Assembly (NCBI GenBank): GCA_025617745.1
Contig: CM046855.1
Span: 43,949,313 to 44,013,312 of the forward strand
DNA: 64,000 bases
DNA from: Heliocidaris erythrogramma
Taxonomy: Eukaryota; Echinodermata; Echinoidea; Camarodonta; Echinometridae
Direction of reading: 5' to 3'
The position numbers were made by a program, and so were the translations under genes. The notes beneath the pieces are model-generated. The model was not told the origin of the DNA. It searched no databases and saw only the letters and a program-made list of their open reading frames with translations. Numbering within the stretch: the first letter of the stretch is position 1; the number at the start of each line of letters is the position of its first letter. Positions 39,332 through 54,300 of this stretch are shown here, in pieces.

Positions 39332-42300
39332 CTGTAGATTTGCAGAGAAGTAAAAGATGAGATTAAAGAGAACAAATTGATACTAGGATGACATAGAGCA
39401 GGATCAATTCCAGCAACAACTTCAATACTCTAGGGGATTACAAGAACAAATGATGTCAGAATCACCTGTTATTCGGGCAGAGCTTTGGCCATTTCCACCT
39501 GTCATCACATTTTTCTTCACCAATATTTTCAGGAATTCGATTTTTACATAACAAGAGACACATTTTCAAAATTATGGACGTGACACCTGCTTAAACTCGC
39601 GATTGGTATAAAACAATGCCCAGCCTCATCAGGAAAATTGGTGTTCCAATCATTGTTAATTGAAAGTAATTTTATCCATATCCCATGAATTCACAGGATC
39701 AAGAATTTTTTTTTTGTTACTAGAAGATTGTAAATGGGGTTACTATACAGAGAGAGAGGGGGGGGGGGGTCGTTTGAACTCAAATTCCTGTTCACAACTT
39801 AAGTTGTTTTTGTTGTTATAAATGGGAACACACCAACATGTGGCTTCAAGATTTGGTCTGTACTTTTCAACTATTTCTCGTCATATGAGAGCACTTCAAG
39901 AGCAATTTTTTTCCCTATATTTTTTAGCAGAGGACTGAGGAATGCAAAATAATGAGGAAGCTCACAACTTATTTTTCAACATTTACAAGTACATTTTATA
40001 CTCAACCTTCCCTTTAAAGCAAGCATTTCAAAGTTCAAAGTTTCTTAATTTCCACCTATGTCTTTTTTCACTTAAAAAAAAAAGAAATCAGAAAATTATA
40101 CATAGGAATGTATCAAAATTATGCATGAAATCCAACTGCCCCACTTGCCACCCCAGGATCGATGCCCCTTGTATTTAAGTATTACAAATAAATAAGCTTT
40201 ACAAAAACGGTATAGGGGAGAGGAAGATAAATAAAACAAATATTTATATTCATAATTAGAAAAAAGGGAGAAAAAATAATAGAATAAAAAGGAGACACTA
40301 ACCTGAAGCATCTCTTGCAATAAAGATCATTATCACAGTCCACACATCTCAGCATGGCATCTTCGTTACATATGCAACACCATGGTAGCTCATCAGGGTC
40401 AGTTTGGGGTCGCGGAGGGTCAGGCTTGAGGTCATCAACCTCTGGTTTCTCTGGTATCTGCTGCCATAATGTTAGGATACAAATGCGGTTTGATGAAAGA
40501 ATTTTCACCAGTACCATGTCTGTGACCAACATTGGATTGATTTACATTAAACAGCTACAGGTACCATTTCACATACAAGTGAAAATGAGGGTGTACATAT
40601 TGTACATACACCCATTATACAATGCACCAGGAATCAAAATTGAAAGTCTCAATCAAGCAAATCAGGTTTCCAGTGAGTTCAATGGGGAAATTCAATTCTT
40701 TGGTTATTCTTACATTTTAAGTTCACTTGTGTATTAATCTGTAGATTAGATCGATAGATTTCATTTAAGTAGGAATAATTCACTCTGTTTTCCTTTGCAA
40801 TCCAGCCATTCTGAGCACTTTGGAGTGATCTTGCCTTAAAACTCAAGTAGCTTACATAATGTTACCTCTAAAGTAGATGCTCAGTTCTTAAAAGGTAACA
40901 CAACTATTCTTAATTAATATGTGTTAGACTATTGAACAAAACTGATATGAAGATCTTTGCTGCGACACCTTTAACTTTTAGACATATTTCTATAAATGTT
41001 TGTTTGTGTGTGTGATTTTGACAGTGATTCTGGCATGGTGGGGCTGCCTTATAGATCAAGATATGAAACAGACATCTTCTATACAACATACATTTAAAGT
41101 GGCATTAAACTGGCAGAACTTGAAGAGCGCCATCTTACAGTGATTGCTAAATTGAGATTATAATTTGAAAATTAATTGCATTTTATTTTGAATTTTGACA
41201 AACAGCTTGTTTGGATAATAAGCAAATTTAATATTTCAAACTATTATTTTTGACTTGGCATTGTGAAAAAATTGTGTGCAGGTACATTCTAAGCTTTTAT
41301 GAACTAGAATGGGGCATGATGGGAAAATGAGAGGCACATTGTGTGTGTGTAATTGGGTTTTTACAGACGTGTATCAATCAGATATGATTATTTACGTCTG
41401 GGACCGACCTTTTAACGTCACCATCCGAAAGACATGACTCAGTCTCGAACCTGGGTCCGCTGAATCAGTTTATAACTTCCACTGGTAGCTGGATTACAGG
41501 CGCACGCCACAACGCCCACAGCTACTTATCAAATTCTGTTGAAAGATGGCGCTATTTAGTAGCTCCAGGTTACTGTCACTTTAAAGCTTACGAGAGATTA
41601 ATCTACTTCAAGCCTTTATTATCTAGGGCATCATATAGAACCAATAGCTGCTGCAGACCACTTTACAGTTTCAGTCATGAAAAGGACACACAAAATAAAG
41701 AGGGATAGAAATCGAATTATAATATCACACTCACTTCTGTCTTGCTTGTAGGTTTAGGTTGTAATTTCTTGGTTGGAACTTGGAAGCCATCTGAAGCCAC
41801 TCTTTCGTCTAGTTTATCTTCCTCTAGAAGCTACAATGAGATATGAGAAAGTGTTTTACCCGATGTTCTGGCAATTGCATTCTTACAGCATATTCTTACA
41901 TGCCAAATTCACTGATCGGCTATGTAGCTCTAGTCATCCTGTTGAATTCCCTACTTGGTAATCACATCATTGGAAAGACATTCTACAGTGCATCCCCCCC
42001 AAAAAGTTAACAGTTGGAAAAAATCTCCCCAAATAAATATTTCAGAACATTTTCTATAAATTTTGATTCATTTAGAAAGCTTACGGTCCCTCCTACACAA
42101 TAACACCCCAAAATCTCACTATTTATTATGCTTGAGTGATCTAAAGCCACTTTTCTGAAAGGGTACAAAATTCAGCCTGGACAAGAATTGGTATTTGTTC
42201 TGACTGGTATCAACAAAGTTGAGAACTGTTTGAAATTGACAGATGAAAAAAAAATGTCTCCCCAATTAAATACTTCAAAATGTTACAGGAAAATTTCATA

Positions 42301-45300
42301 CCTGCGGTTAGCTTAGTGTCTCTTCTATTAAATAACACCAAAATATCACACAATACTTTACACTTGAGTGAGCAAAATCCACTTTTGTGAAATGGTGCAA
42401 TTCTTCACAAATGCTTGTTTTTGTTCTGGCTGGTATCGGCAAGTTGAGTCATGAAAAGACTTAGAAATTTTATATTCTGATCATTAAAAGATGATTTATG
42501 AAAGAACAGACTTTGTTCAGTGCATGTGCTGATATATCTCATCAAAACTGTATGGTTGAGTGAGCAAGCCATCTGTTTTAGTGGATGCGAAACTTGTTTA
42601 ATATGTACATGTCAAATCATACTGGAGCGTGCATCATGGTGTGTGTGTGTGTGTGTAATTGGGTTTTTACAGACATGTATCAATCAGATATGATTATTTA
42701 CGTCTGGGACCGACCTTTAACGTCACCATCCGAAAGACGTGACTCAGTCTCGAACCTGGGTCCGCTGAATCAGTTTATAACTTCCACTGGTAGCTGGATT
42801 ACAGGCGCACGCCACACCGCCCAGTTGTGCATACTATGAAAGCTTATAAAGGCCAATTGTGCTCTGTACAAATGACCTTTATCTGCACACGCGCAAATTC
42901 GAATTATGAACAGGCTTGTTGTCAGGGTTCGGGTCTTGCAAATATAAGAGATTTCCATTTTGCTATTCAGTGGCAATACAATAACTTTGACTGTGAATGT
43001 CTTCAACGATGAAGAGAAAGAATCTGCAACATTTGAATGTGTTCCTTTGAGGATACCATACCTGCTGAATGAGTCTCTGTGAGGCCCTCTCTTCATCCTC
43101 ATCACTACCATCATTAAGGTGAAGATTTCCTATAGGTCAAGCAAGAAATTCAGAAGTATGAAGTCCAGTTTATCAGTTTTTTATTCACAAACAAGGCTTT
43201 GGAAATGAAATTTACAAGATGCTAACAAAATGACACATAAGGGTGTCAAAGTGAAAAACAGATATTTTTAAATGCATTGAATGCCAGAATGATATCCAAA
43301 GTTATGCTATGTGTTTGTTAAATGCCTAAACATGTATCTGGAGGCCCCTGTCAAAAGATATATTGCTATTCATACAAAGACATATGGTGAACGTTCATTA
43401 CAGGGAAATGCATGGAGCATCAAAGAGTTCACGAGAGAAGTTGAAGACTTACAGTACAAACCCATAATATGAAAGGAAGAAGATTCAAACTGGATTTATA
43501 TCTTCCTTTTAACGTCTGCCTGTCTCACAGGCGCACATGGGGAGGGGGGGGGGGGGGGGTGAGGGGACTGCAACCCCCCCATGAATTTAAAATTACCAAT
43601 ATTCTAATACCTGCCACCTAATATTCACTTCCTCAGGAAATTTAAAACCTGGAATATTGATATTTGGCACGAGACATCAGCTGGTAGATGAAATAAGGCC
43701 TATATATTAGGTTTGCTTCTTTCATATTAATACTTTCCTTTGATTTCAACTTTAAGAGAAAATCTTGTGACTTTACTTCATGTAATTGTCTTTACTGAAT
43801 CTCTCCTGCCATTTCTTTTATCCTTCATCTATAAAAAGAAACCTTTCAATCATTGCATCTTTCAAAATAATAGTATTCCATAAAAAAAAGCTCACCAGTA
43901 TTCTCAACTGGCTGTACACCCTGGAGATGAGCAAGTCTCCCTGCAATCTTCGCATCTTTCTCCGCCCCTCTCTTCGTGGTCTCCTCCTCCAGATGGAGTT
44001 CAGCTCTCGCTGCCTCCATCAGCTTGTTGGCCTCCTCTGCCATTCTCCTTGCTTCTCTTTCATCCTCCGTATCCCTGCCATTTCCTCCTGGTAGATGATG
44101 GTCAGTATCAATGCAAGGCTGTTCCGTGTTGCTGGAAGACTCACCTGTAAACGCATGCATTTCAGTGATGAATTGCACATAAAATAAAGAGTATAAAAAC
44201 AAAGTAAAGGCTATGTCACACAGCCACTACGTACAATTTGCGCATATTCCACGTATGAAATTTTGGTCATTCGTGATACATGCGCGATATACGTAATTCA
44301 TAAGTGTCATGCGTTTTTAATTTGTCGATGTGTGCAGATGTCCGTTGAGGGTTTCGGCAGACGGGTCTTTACGTGATTTCGGTTTTGAGCTGCTCAAAAT
44401 TTTTGGTCGGTTGAGATTTACGCAGTTTATGCGTATTTTACGTAGTTAAAATGCAATTCTTACGTAAATCTTACGCAGTTGTGCTGCGACTGTTCCACGT
44501 AGGTCCACGTATGTTTAACATACCACAGATGTATCACGTTTATATCGCGTATACCGCGCACATATCGCGTTAAAATTACGTAATTGACGCACAAATCACG
44601 AATGAATTGCAGATAAACAACGCGATTTTGGGCCAGATTTGGCTTTTACGTAGATTTACGTGTTCTTTGCGTGGTTTATTCGTACTTCTTCCATGGTTTT
44701 AACGTGGTTCATTTGTGATACCTCTGTCAAAATTTCACATAAAGACCTCAACTTTTCTCAATTTTTCCGCGTATATCCACGTATGACCAAATTTTATACC
44801 TGGAATATGCGCAAATTGTACGTAGTGGCTGTGTGACATATATAGCCTTAACATTACACAAAGCCACTGTAATCACATGTACCTAACTCAGAAATGTTTA
44901 TAACACACAAAATAAGAGTAGTGTACAGTTAAACACAAAGCTCAACATTACAGAGGTGAGGTGTTACATGGGCCCCAAACTCTGGATCTCCAGAATTTTT
45001 GACATTTTAACATAGAGTCAATCCATAAAGACCTTGAAAAATCAACCTGCACGTTTCACACAAAATATTATTATTTATAAACTCAATATCAAAAAACTTT
45101 ACATAGCATTCTATGGGTTAATGGTTAAGTATTATAAGGAAAATAAAGGATAGCATAAAACCCTTGGCACGGAACCAGAGTTAGACTCGAGTGCCATGTG
45201 CGCCCTATTCTAAGTGAGCACGTATGGTCATGTCAACGAGTCTAGTCACAAGTCGCTCTTATGTTTATTGAGAGTGTAATCAATCTTGCAATATCTTATA

Positions 45301-48300
45301 ATCTCATAATCTGTTTATAGAAGTGATATAGTATAGCAACATGGAACCCCTAACATAAAGAGCTCAATATCTTTGGGCGATTTGTAGCCTTTAATGCTTT
45401 TCCTTATACAGTGAAACCTGTCTATAAAGACCACTCAAGGGAGAAAAGGGGTCTTTATGAGCAGGTGGTCTTAATGTACAGGTTCCTTTAATACACATTT
45501 CAATTAGAAACACTTTTCAAGGGAAACAAAAATTGTGGTCTTTCTATACAGGTGGTTGCTAAAGCAGGTTTGACACTATAACTTGACTTTTTCTTTTTTT
45601 CTCCTTCCTACTTTTTTGCTTTTCTTATCCCCATCTTTAATACTTTCTCTATAGTACTTCAACATCCTCTTTTCACTCTCTTCCATTAAATTGTTCTTCT
45701 TTTCCTTCCTTATATGAATCGATAATTTCTCCTCACCTAATAATTTCTTGGCATCTTCTGTGAGTTGTTGTAGTTCATCCTCACTTGGAAGGAGTGGGTC
45801 TGCACCTAGCCCTGGCTGCAACGGCCGAGATCCTGCTGTGGTTGCTGATGCCGCAGCTGGGCCTGACAATTGCACAAACATTATTGAAATAAGTTGAGAT
45901 GAATGACATATATGCATGCTATTTCTTCACTGTTGTTGTAGGTCTTTGCCTGGATTGACCCGGAAGTTAACTAGCTTATGTGGGTATGCATGAGTGTCCC
46001 TATTACAGATTTTAGGGCATGCTTGCCCTAGCTAGCTAGATTTCAGACAGATGAAAATCTATTATTATCTAAATGCCTTCCTTTGTCAAAAAGCCAAGAT
46101 AAAGATGCACCACAGTTTATGCTAAGTGGGTTAAAAATAGACCATATCATCCGAAGAATGACAAACACAGATTCTTTGTAAAATCTGTATTGTCTTCCAC
46201 GCAATTTTGACACAAAATGATTTCTGTGTACTGGTAGTCAACTGAAATTTGATTATAAGTGTTTGGATGATGAATTCATGAATTCAGCTTGATTAGTTCA
46301 CAAAGGTGAGCTCAGTTTATAAATATGTGGGTTTTCAAATCAATAAGCGAAATGAACTCATGGTTAATGTAATGAGCTGTGACAGTCCCTATTTTCCCAT
46401 CAAGTACTTCAAGATACTTCTCATTTCTTTTGAACCTCAGAAAAGAGGAAGTCCCAAAACCTTGAATATGTTACAGTTTCCAATAGACCGCTTCTGTAAT
46501 GTATACAAATTTATGCACACAAATTTATGCACACAAATTTATGCACATATATTCTTTGAGCACCTAGTGACGAGGTATTCCATGAACATGCTTTTTATAA
46601 ATGAGCCGCGATGCTTGGAATCCAGTTTGCATACATTATTGGTTGCTATGTCCGGGAAGCAACTTTTGTTTGAAAGGTATGCATAAAATTTGTATACATT
46701 ACCGAAGCAGACTTCGATATCACAAGTGAGCAAACTCTCTACCATAAAGCAATGTTTTTAATTAGAGAAAGAAAAAGAAAAGATTATGTAGTTAATCACC
46801 ATCGGGTGTGATGTCATTGCCTTCTAGTCTTGCATCTAAGGCCACTTCTTCTGTCATCTGATCTAGAAGGTTATCATACTGCTCTTCCATAGTTTTCACT
46901 GGTTGCGGCAACACCTTAAGCAAGCAGTCAAAAATAGTTTGATCATGAGGATACATTTAAAGACACATAGTTGGAGCTTCTCATGTGGAATCTGACACCC
47001 TTTAGCTATTAACCCGATAACGGTTGTTATTAATCACTGAGAGCGAACTTCATTTGTACGACTGACAGGCCTTACGTAATGCCTGCACCCCTCAACCAAT
47101 AGAACGCTTCTGTAATGTATACAAATTTATGCACATATATTCTCTGAGCACCTAGTGACGAGCTATTCCATTAACCTGATTTTTATAAATGAGCTTCAAT
47201 GCTTGGAATCCAGTTTGCATACATTATTTGTTGCTATGTCCGACAAGCCTCCGGCAAGCTTTCAGGTTGTCAAGAACAACCTTTGTTTGAAAGGTATGTA
47301 TAAAATTTGCATACATTACCGAAGCGGCCTATTCAAAGGGATCGCCAGTAAGGAAAACAAATCTTTATAAATTCTGAATCTTAAAGATGACACAAAGCTT
47401 TCAGAGTCTCTTGCAGCAGGTATTTTGAGGGACACCAAATTTGCTGCTGCTGCTGCGGCGAAATTTGTACACACAACACCCACAACAACTGGTAATTTCA
47501 CCAGGTCTGGTGTGTACCAATTATGATGCAATGCACATGGAAAGAGTCGACTGAGTGGCTTTGAATCAACTGGGTTAAATAGGATCATTTTGGGGGGATA
47601 TCTGAAAAATAACAATAAACATTCTCTTATTTTGTCAATATGACGAGCACTTTTTTCTCACAAACTATATGAATTGATTAGAAAAATTCCCACATGCTCA
47701 GTGATTTCATATCAAAAAGATTTATAAATTTATCAATCTGTTTCTCTAATTTTTGTGCAGAGCAACCTGCTATCAAGGGTTGATTTCCCCTTTAAAAATA
47801 CAAAACAAGGAGAGTATTAATTCTAAAAAAGTGCTTTCTTTTTAGCATGAAGCTTGTGCAAGCTTGCATCTGTACGAGGGAGTGTACGTACATTCTGATG
47901 AGTTGTTTCTGAAGATGGCTGGAGTCCTTGCAGCTTCCGGAGCCTTTCCTCGATCTCGCTCTGTGGCAGAGCAGGCTCTGGAAAAGATGGAAATTGCCAG
48001 AAATAAAGTCAGACTCCAAAATAATATACATATTGAAGAGTCTCCTGAATCTCTTCCAGAGCTACAGATAAGTTGAAGTTTTCTGACCTCAGATTTCAGA
48101 CACAATATCCCTTAAAGATAAAGTTGAGTTCTGGTCCTGCGATTATATCGTGAAAGAAACTGTCTGGAAGCAATTGGGAACAGTTCATTATTTTGCAGAT
48201 AAGAATTGGAGTATACTGTGAGGTTTTGGAATAACAAAAATAAGAAATTGGCTCAATCTTGCTGGAAGTCACATGCACTGCACTCATATTTGAGCCATTT

Positions 48301-51300
48301 CTCATCACATTCAAATTTGGGTGTCTTCCATTTGAATCCTTTTCCTCTATGATATTCTTCCATTTGAATCCTTTTCCTCTATGATATTCTTCCAAACTGA
48401 CATAAAAAGAATGAGAAAGCTCACAAATTATTCACCTTAACCAGAACTCAACTTTCTCTTGAAAATGAAAATGTAAAAACGTGAACAAGAAAGTTAAGCC
48501 TGTGCTAGTAAGTACAATTTGAATTGCTAAATTGATGGTAACTTTCATCAGTTTATCTTACTCTCTCTCTTCTTTCGATCCTCCTGAAGCCTCTCCAACC
48601 TAATAGCAATGTCCCTGTCCTGCGGCGCTAGATTTTTGTACTTGGCTGCTTGTTTGGCTGATACGGGATCCAATTTTTTAGATGGCCCTTGCTCTCCTAC
48701 GGAGGTCTTGGCAATATGCTTCCCTTGTTCCTTCTGATGGAGAGCAGCAACTCTCCTGTTATGATTGGAAATCAAATCCGAAGGAAATAATAATGATAAT
48801 GATTACTACTAAGTATACTACTACTAACTACTACTACTACTACTACTACTACGACTACTAACTAATACTACTACTACGACTACTACTACTACTACTAACT
48901 ACTACTACTACTACATGTACCACTACTACTACTACTACTACATGTACTACTATGTAATAATGTTGGTGTGTTTAAAAGGCAAAAACAAAATAGAGCAAAA
49001 TTGAAACAAATATCTTTTCACTCAGTGTGAGACATGTGTACCCTAATTCTAAAACAACCTGGATATCAAGATAACCAATAGAAACGGACTCTTAATAGTG
49101 CATATATTTGTCTCAAAATAGCATTCATGGGAGCTTCTGATTATTCCCCGACAGTGCCAGTAAGAAATACACTCAGAAGACAATTTAAAGGATATCTTGG
49201 ACTAATTACCTCTAACATCTCTTTTTAAGCAGCTCAAGATATATTTACTATGGATAATTCACACACTTTCATTTTGCACACAAACTGGATAAACAGTAAG
49301 TTCTACCTAAAATAATGAATAAAATTATTGTTGGTTACGTTGGACCTTAAAAATAGCTACACTGCCAGACACGAAAATGTCAAAGCCCCAAATAATATCT
49401 GATTCTCATTTTGAAATATCGCTGTTAAAACAATCAACAAGCGAATGATAATGCATAATATTCAAAAAGACTCCAGCTAAAGGGATACTCAACCGCAGAT
49501 TGTGGACGTGTTTATGCCACAAGAGGGCACCATGATTGTTACCTGATCATGCCGTTGCCCCGCAGGGCGCAAACTGTTCGCCGCGCAACATGCACGCCCC
49601 GCCTGAGCTTGAGCTCTCGTGCGAGATTGGGTCACTCAGCTTCGTGCAGTCCGAAATGTAATCCCAGTAGTCCGACGGACATGTTTGATGCACAAACTTT
49701 GTGTACAAGTGAATGGGTTTCCGCAATCCTGACTATCCCCCACAGCCTCCTGGTGGCACGTCCCTTTAAGCTGTAGCCTACAATATTTTGAAAAACTGGT
49801 ACCCATCAAATGCATTTTCTGCTCCACCTTTGCTCTATTTCTCATAAGCTACAGGTTGTAAGGTGACATATGGGTATATAAAAATCATAATTGTTATCAC
49901 TTACTTTTTAAAGTTCTCGGGTGGGGAGTATTTGCCTTCATTCTGCAAGTTGCCTCTCTGTGTCTCAGACTTGGGTTGTTGCAGGACTTTGTAGCAGTCA
50001 GAACAGACATTGTGTTGCTTCTTGGTATCCTTGCCTGGAAGCGATGTTTTGTGGGGAATGCATGTTTTACAATATGCATGACCACACTTATGGCAAGAAT
50101 GCTGAAATGAAATGAAAAGAATGTGGCCAAGAATAAAGTTGCTTGATATATGTCTGAACATTTATGGCTCTGTTTCAGTTCAGTGGTATAACTAGGTGGA
50201 CAAAATGACCAAATTTTAGATTTATGTTTTTCACTTGGAAACTTTTGCAGAAATGTTGCCTAGGGTTCAAATTATAAGGAAAAATATGCTTGTTATAATT
50301 ATATGCTTCAAAATAAGAAAAATTGGAGAAAAATGTTGATTTTTTTTCTATTTTTACATCATTTTCATGAAAAGTTGACAATTTTCAGAAAATGACAACT
50401 GCGTTTTCATTTTTTTTTCAGAGTTAAACATGCGTGTAGGGGCTTTAAACAGAACCAGAAATGTCTGTTGCTGTGCAATTTGCGAATGTATCCCCCGGCA
50501 CTGGCAGCAACTTTTGCATCACCCTTTTGGTCGAAGGAGGGACATAGAACCTCCCTCAAACAAAGGTCCACCAATTGCCCGGACTATTGTCAACACTAGG
50601 AGCAGTATCATCAAAACAATATGTGTGCAGATTAGAGCATAATGCATCCGTACAGAAAATTTGAAAGAAATGTGACCGCAGATGGCAGCAGAGAGAAGAA
50701 ATTGTAGGCCTTACATCACGTGATGGCTGGCTGATCACCTGATCTAGTGCCCACATTTATTTTCCTCTCTGCTGCCTTCCTATGCAGAACAATGTAAAAT
50801 ATGGCTGCCTAATCTCGATATGAAGTGCACTCGTAATCTTCCATCTTTTTTCTTTGAGATATTATGGACACACATACTATTTTTTGCCTAAGAAAAGAAT
50901 TATTTTAAGGTAATTTTGTATTTTTGTCGTTGCTTACGTGGTATTTTTAGTTGTTTTCAAGCTGAAAATGCCAACGCTTGATCCTCTTCGACAACCTTAT
51001 TGCACAGTCTAAAGAAATTTATCCCATAAATTTTGCCTTTCCTTTTTCCCGAAGATATGGATGCTCCCTCCGTCATTCTCGTCGAGTAACGAGTTCCCGT
51101 GTGGCTACTGGCTCGTTGGCGCATATTGCCTGCATGCAGCGCACATGCGAAACTCGTCACATGGTTATATTCCGTCGCGTACCTTTGAATAGAATGGCAA
51201 TGCCATCTAGTGACCAACACGATATAGTCTAAACTACGTATATATGTTTTGAACACCTTCCACATCCACTCGTTCTCGCAGGTACATCGTTAAGTCGGAG

Positions 51301-54300
51301 GACTGGCATTATCGAGGTCTTGGGTTCGATTCCCTGCTTTGTCATTTGTTGTTTGTTTCATTTGTAACTAACCAAATATTTTCTCTCTACAGAATACAGA
51401 ATTACAGATATACTATGGAAAAGGCTGAGGAAACAGAGAGAGAGAAACAGAGATAGAGAGAGAGAGAGAGAGAGAAACAGAGAGAGAGAGAGAAACAGAG
51501 AAAGAGACAGACAGACACAAAGTGGGTTCTACATTTTTTCTTTTTTCCTTTAGAAATACCCCACAAAAATTTCTATACCCAATTTTTTTACTCAACCCCC
51601 ATAAAAAATGTCGCCCTCTTTTAGAAAGTTGGAATAGTTTTGTTTTAAAAAAAGAAAAGAAAAAAAGAGTATGGAAGCAAAAAATAATACTTTTCTGATA
51701 ACTCCCGCAACCGACAGGCCATTCCCCCCAGCGTTTCCTCCTAGGGAAACGTTTTGAATTAGAATCTCTTTTTGATCGTACATATTTTTACCAAACAATC
51801 CAAAAAAGATCATAAGAAATTTCAGAGAACTCACCAGTGTTTGTGTATCCATGCCTCCTCTTGTCATGCAGATATAAAATGGCGGCTGCATGCGACGGCG
51901 CGCGATACAACCATAATTGAAACTATACGTCGCCGACAGCGCACACCGTCGCATGCAGCCGTGAGTTCTCTGAAATTTCTTATGATCTTTTTTGGATTTT
52001 TTGGTAAAAATATGTAGGATCAAAAAGAAATTCTAATTCAAAACGTTTCCCTAGGAGGAAACGCTGTGGGGAATGGCCTGTCGGTCGCGGGAGTTATCAG
52101 AAAAGTATTATTTCAGGGCATTTTCATGTCCTGCTAACCCGTGCGCAATTTGATTGCTGGGGATAAACGCCAGGGCATCGTTTCATCAAACCGTCATAAG
52201 TAGAAGTTTGCCGATATCCCATTGAAACGCATGTTAATTTTAATGCACGCGTTTCAATGGGATGTCGGCGAACTTGTACCTATGACCGTTTATGAAACGC
52301 TGCCCTGGCTTCGTGATGTAAAAGGCGTATAGCCAATTTTTTTTTTTTTTTACGCTCACGAAGCTAATCCTGGCTAACTGAGGTATCGCTTCGCGACAGC
52401 GCTGTGTATAATTACGCACGGGTGTGACCTTTCAAAAAGTGCAGCGCGATTCCATTACGGACTGTGGGCAGATGACCCAATAAATCATTTTCTGTGTGCG
52501 CGATCGTAAAGATCATGAAGATCGATGTGCGCTTGCGATCCCGAGTTTCTTCGTGGACAAAAACTTTATTGGCCGATTTTAGTCTAAGACATCGGCAGTA
52601 TGTAAACAACACGCGATCGCGAAACAAATCGGCGGGGATTTTCCGGTTTTGGACAAGATTTTGACTTTGGATTTTTGCTGAAAATATCAAAAGTTCTTCC
52701 TAACGAACGGCCATTTGAGGACTAGGAGTGAGATTTTTAAGGCCTGAATTTGAAAGCAAGTATTTAAAATATTTATCTTATTTTTCCCCCCATACCTTTA
52801 CTACACGCGACAGAAAATACCAACTATTTTTGCATGTTGTATTCGTAGTGGTCAATATGACCACTATTCGTGGTGTGGTTTAAGTTAAGTTAGAAAAATA
52901 GAATTAGAATAACTACCTTACTAGCGAGTTCGATGAAACAGCACTTTCTGAATATGTATCTGTTAACACGCGAAACTCTATGTTGGAAAATCGCTGATAA
53001 AAAACTTTTCCAATGCTATTTTACCTTTTTGAAGACATCTGCGTGTAGCCAGATAGTTGCTTGTTCTTTTGATACCAAATATTTGACTGGAATCTCCGGA
53101 AAAGTGGAAATAGAGAGTATTGAAATCCTCCGATCTCGTTTTCACTGGTGGCCGCCATTTGAAAATAATTCTGACTGACCTCTGCATTTTGATACTACTT
53201 CCGGTTCATCAAATTTGCGTAAGGCACGTTGTAATAGTGATCATACGCAACTGGAGATCGTAAGCTTTCATTTGGTACCAAGATTGCCGGGTTTTGGAGC
53301 ATTTTTCCTGTTTTTCAAGGCCAGAGAATATTAAGTTTCAATTTGGGGCTCTATTTTGCGTACTTTTGTGCCAGAAAACCTAAAAATGAGGAATGAAGGA
53401 GGGGGAGAAACCCTATGGAAACCCATATTTTTAGAAACTTTGAAGTTTTCTGAATCTAAGGGTATGCAATGATAATGGATTCATGCTAGCGCATAGAAGC
53501 GCACTACACTAGAAAAAAAAAAGGACACATCAGGAAAATGAGGAATCTCGTAGATTTCAACCCCCCCCCCCCCCTCCCTGGCACCACCAGTACATAGTGT
53601 CCTTTAAAATGTCACACCCTTGGTTAGATTTGAAATGCTCACTGCTTTCCCTACTTTTATTGTACAGCAATTTACAATGTAGTTGAGTCCCCACCCCCCC
53701 CCCCCAAGGCATTTTCACGAGTAGATATGGAACAACAGTCCTCAATATCGAGGCCCCGCTGCTGTGTTCTGTGGCTTGAAATTCCGTAGCACGCGGCATC
53801 GATAACGATTATAACTAGTATGGTCGTGAAACAGGCCCCATTTGGGCACTGTAGGACATGCAGCGGGGCCTGGATCACGAGTATAACTAGTGAGCTGGCT
53901 CACATCAGCAAGCAATGGTCATATTCACATCAGCAAGCAGATGGGGGGAAGGGCCTGTGGGTCGCGGAAATTATCAGAAAAGTGTGATTTCAGGGCATTT
54001 GTCATGTCGTACTACCCCGTGCGGAATCTGATTGCTGGGTAATAACGCCTGGCTTCGTGATGTAGAAGGCGTATAGCCATTTTTTTTTTTTTTACATTCA
54101 CGAAGCTAATCCTGGCTACTCGTGATACAGGCCCTGCTAGTTTGCAAGTGTAATCCTGGCTAATCACGAGTATGCCTAACTTCCTCAATATTCAACATAT
54201 ACAATTTTACCACCATTGTTTTTCTCTTTGCATGCTCTTTCCAATGATACCAAATTTGTGGGGGTACAGTACAAAAATCCAAAACTCACCGAACTCCCTA

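Noticed and set aside
47792-48105. Two - strand frames overlapping ANCHR exon 4
   Set aside because: The conserved MIM1-like peptide is in the third frame, which joins both neighbours in phase. The longer frames are shadows.
49897-50130. Alternative - strand frame over ANCHR exon 2
   Set aside because: It lacks the paired zinc-binding cysteines that the chosen frame shows.
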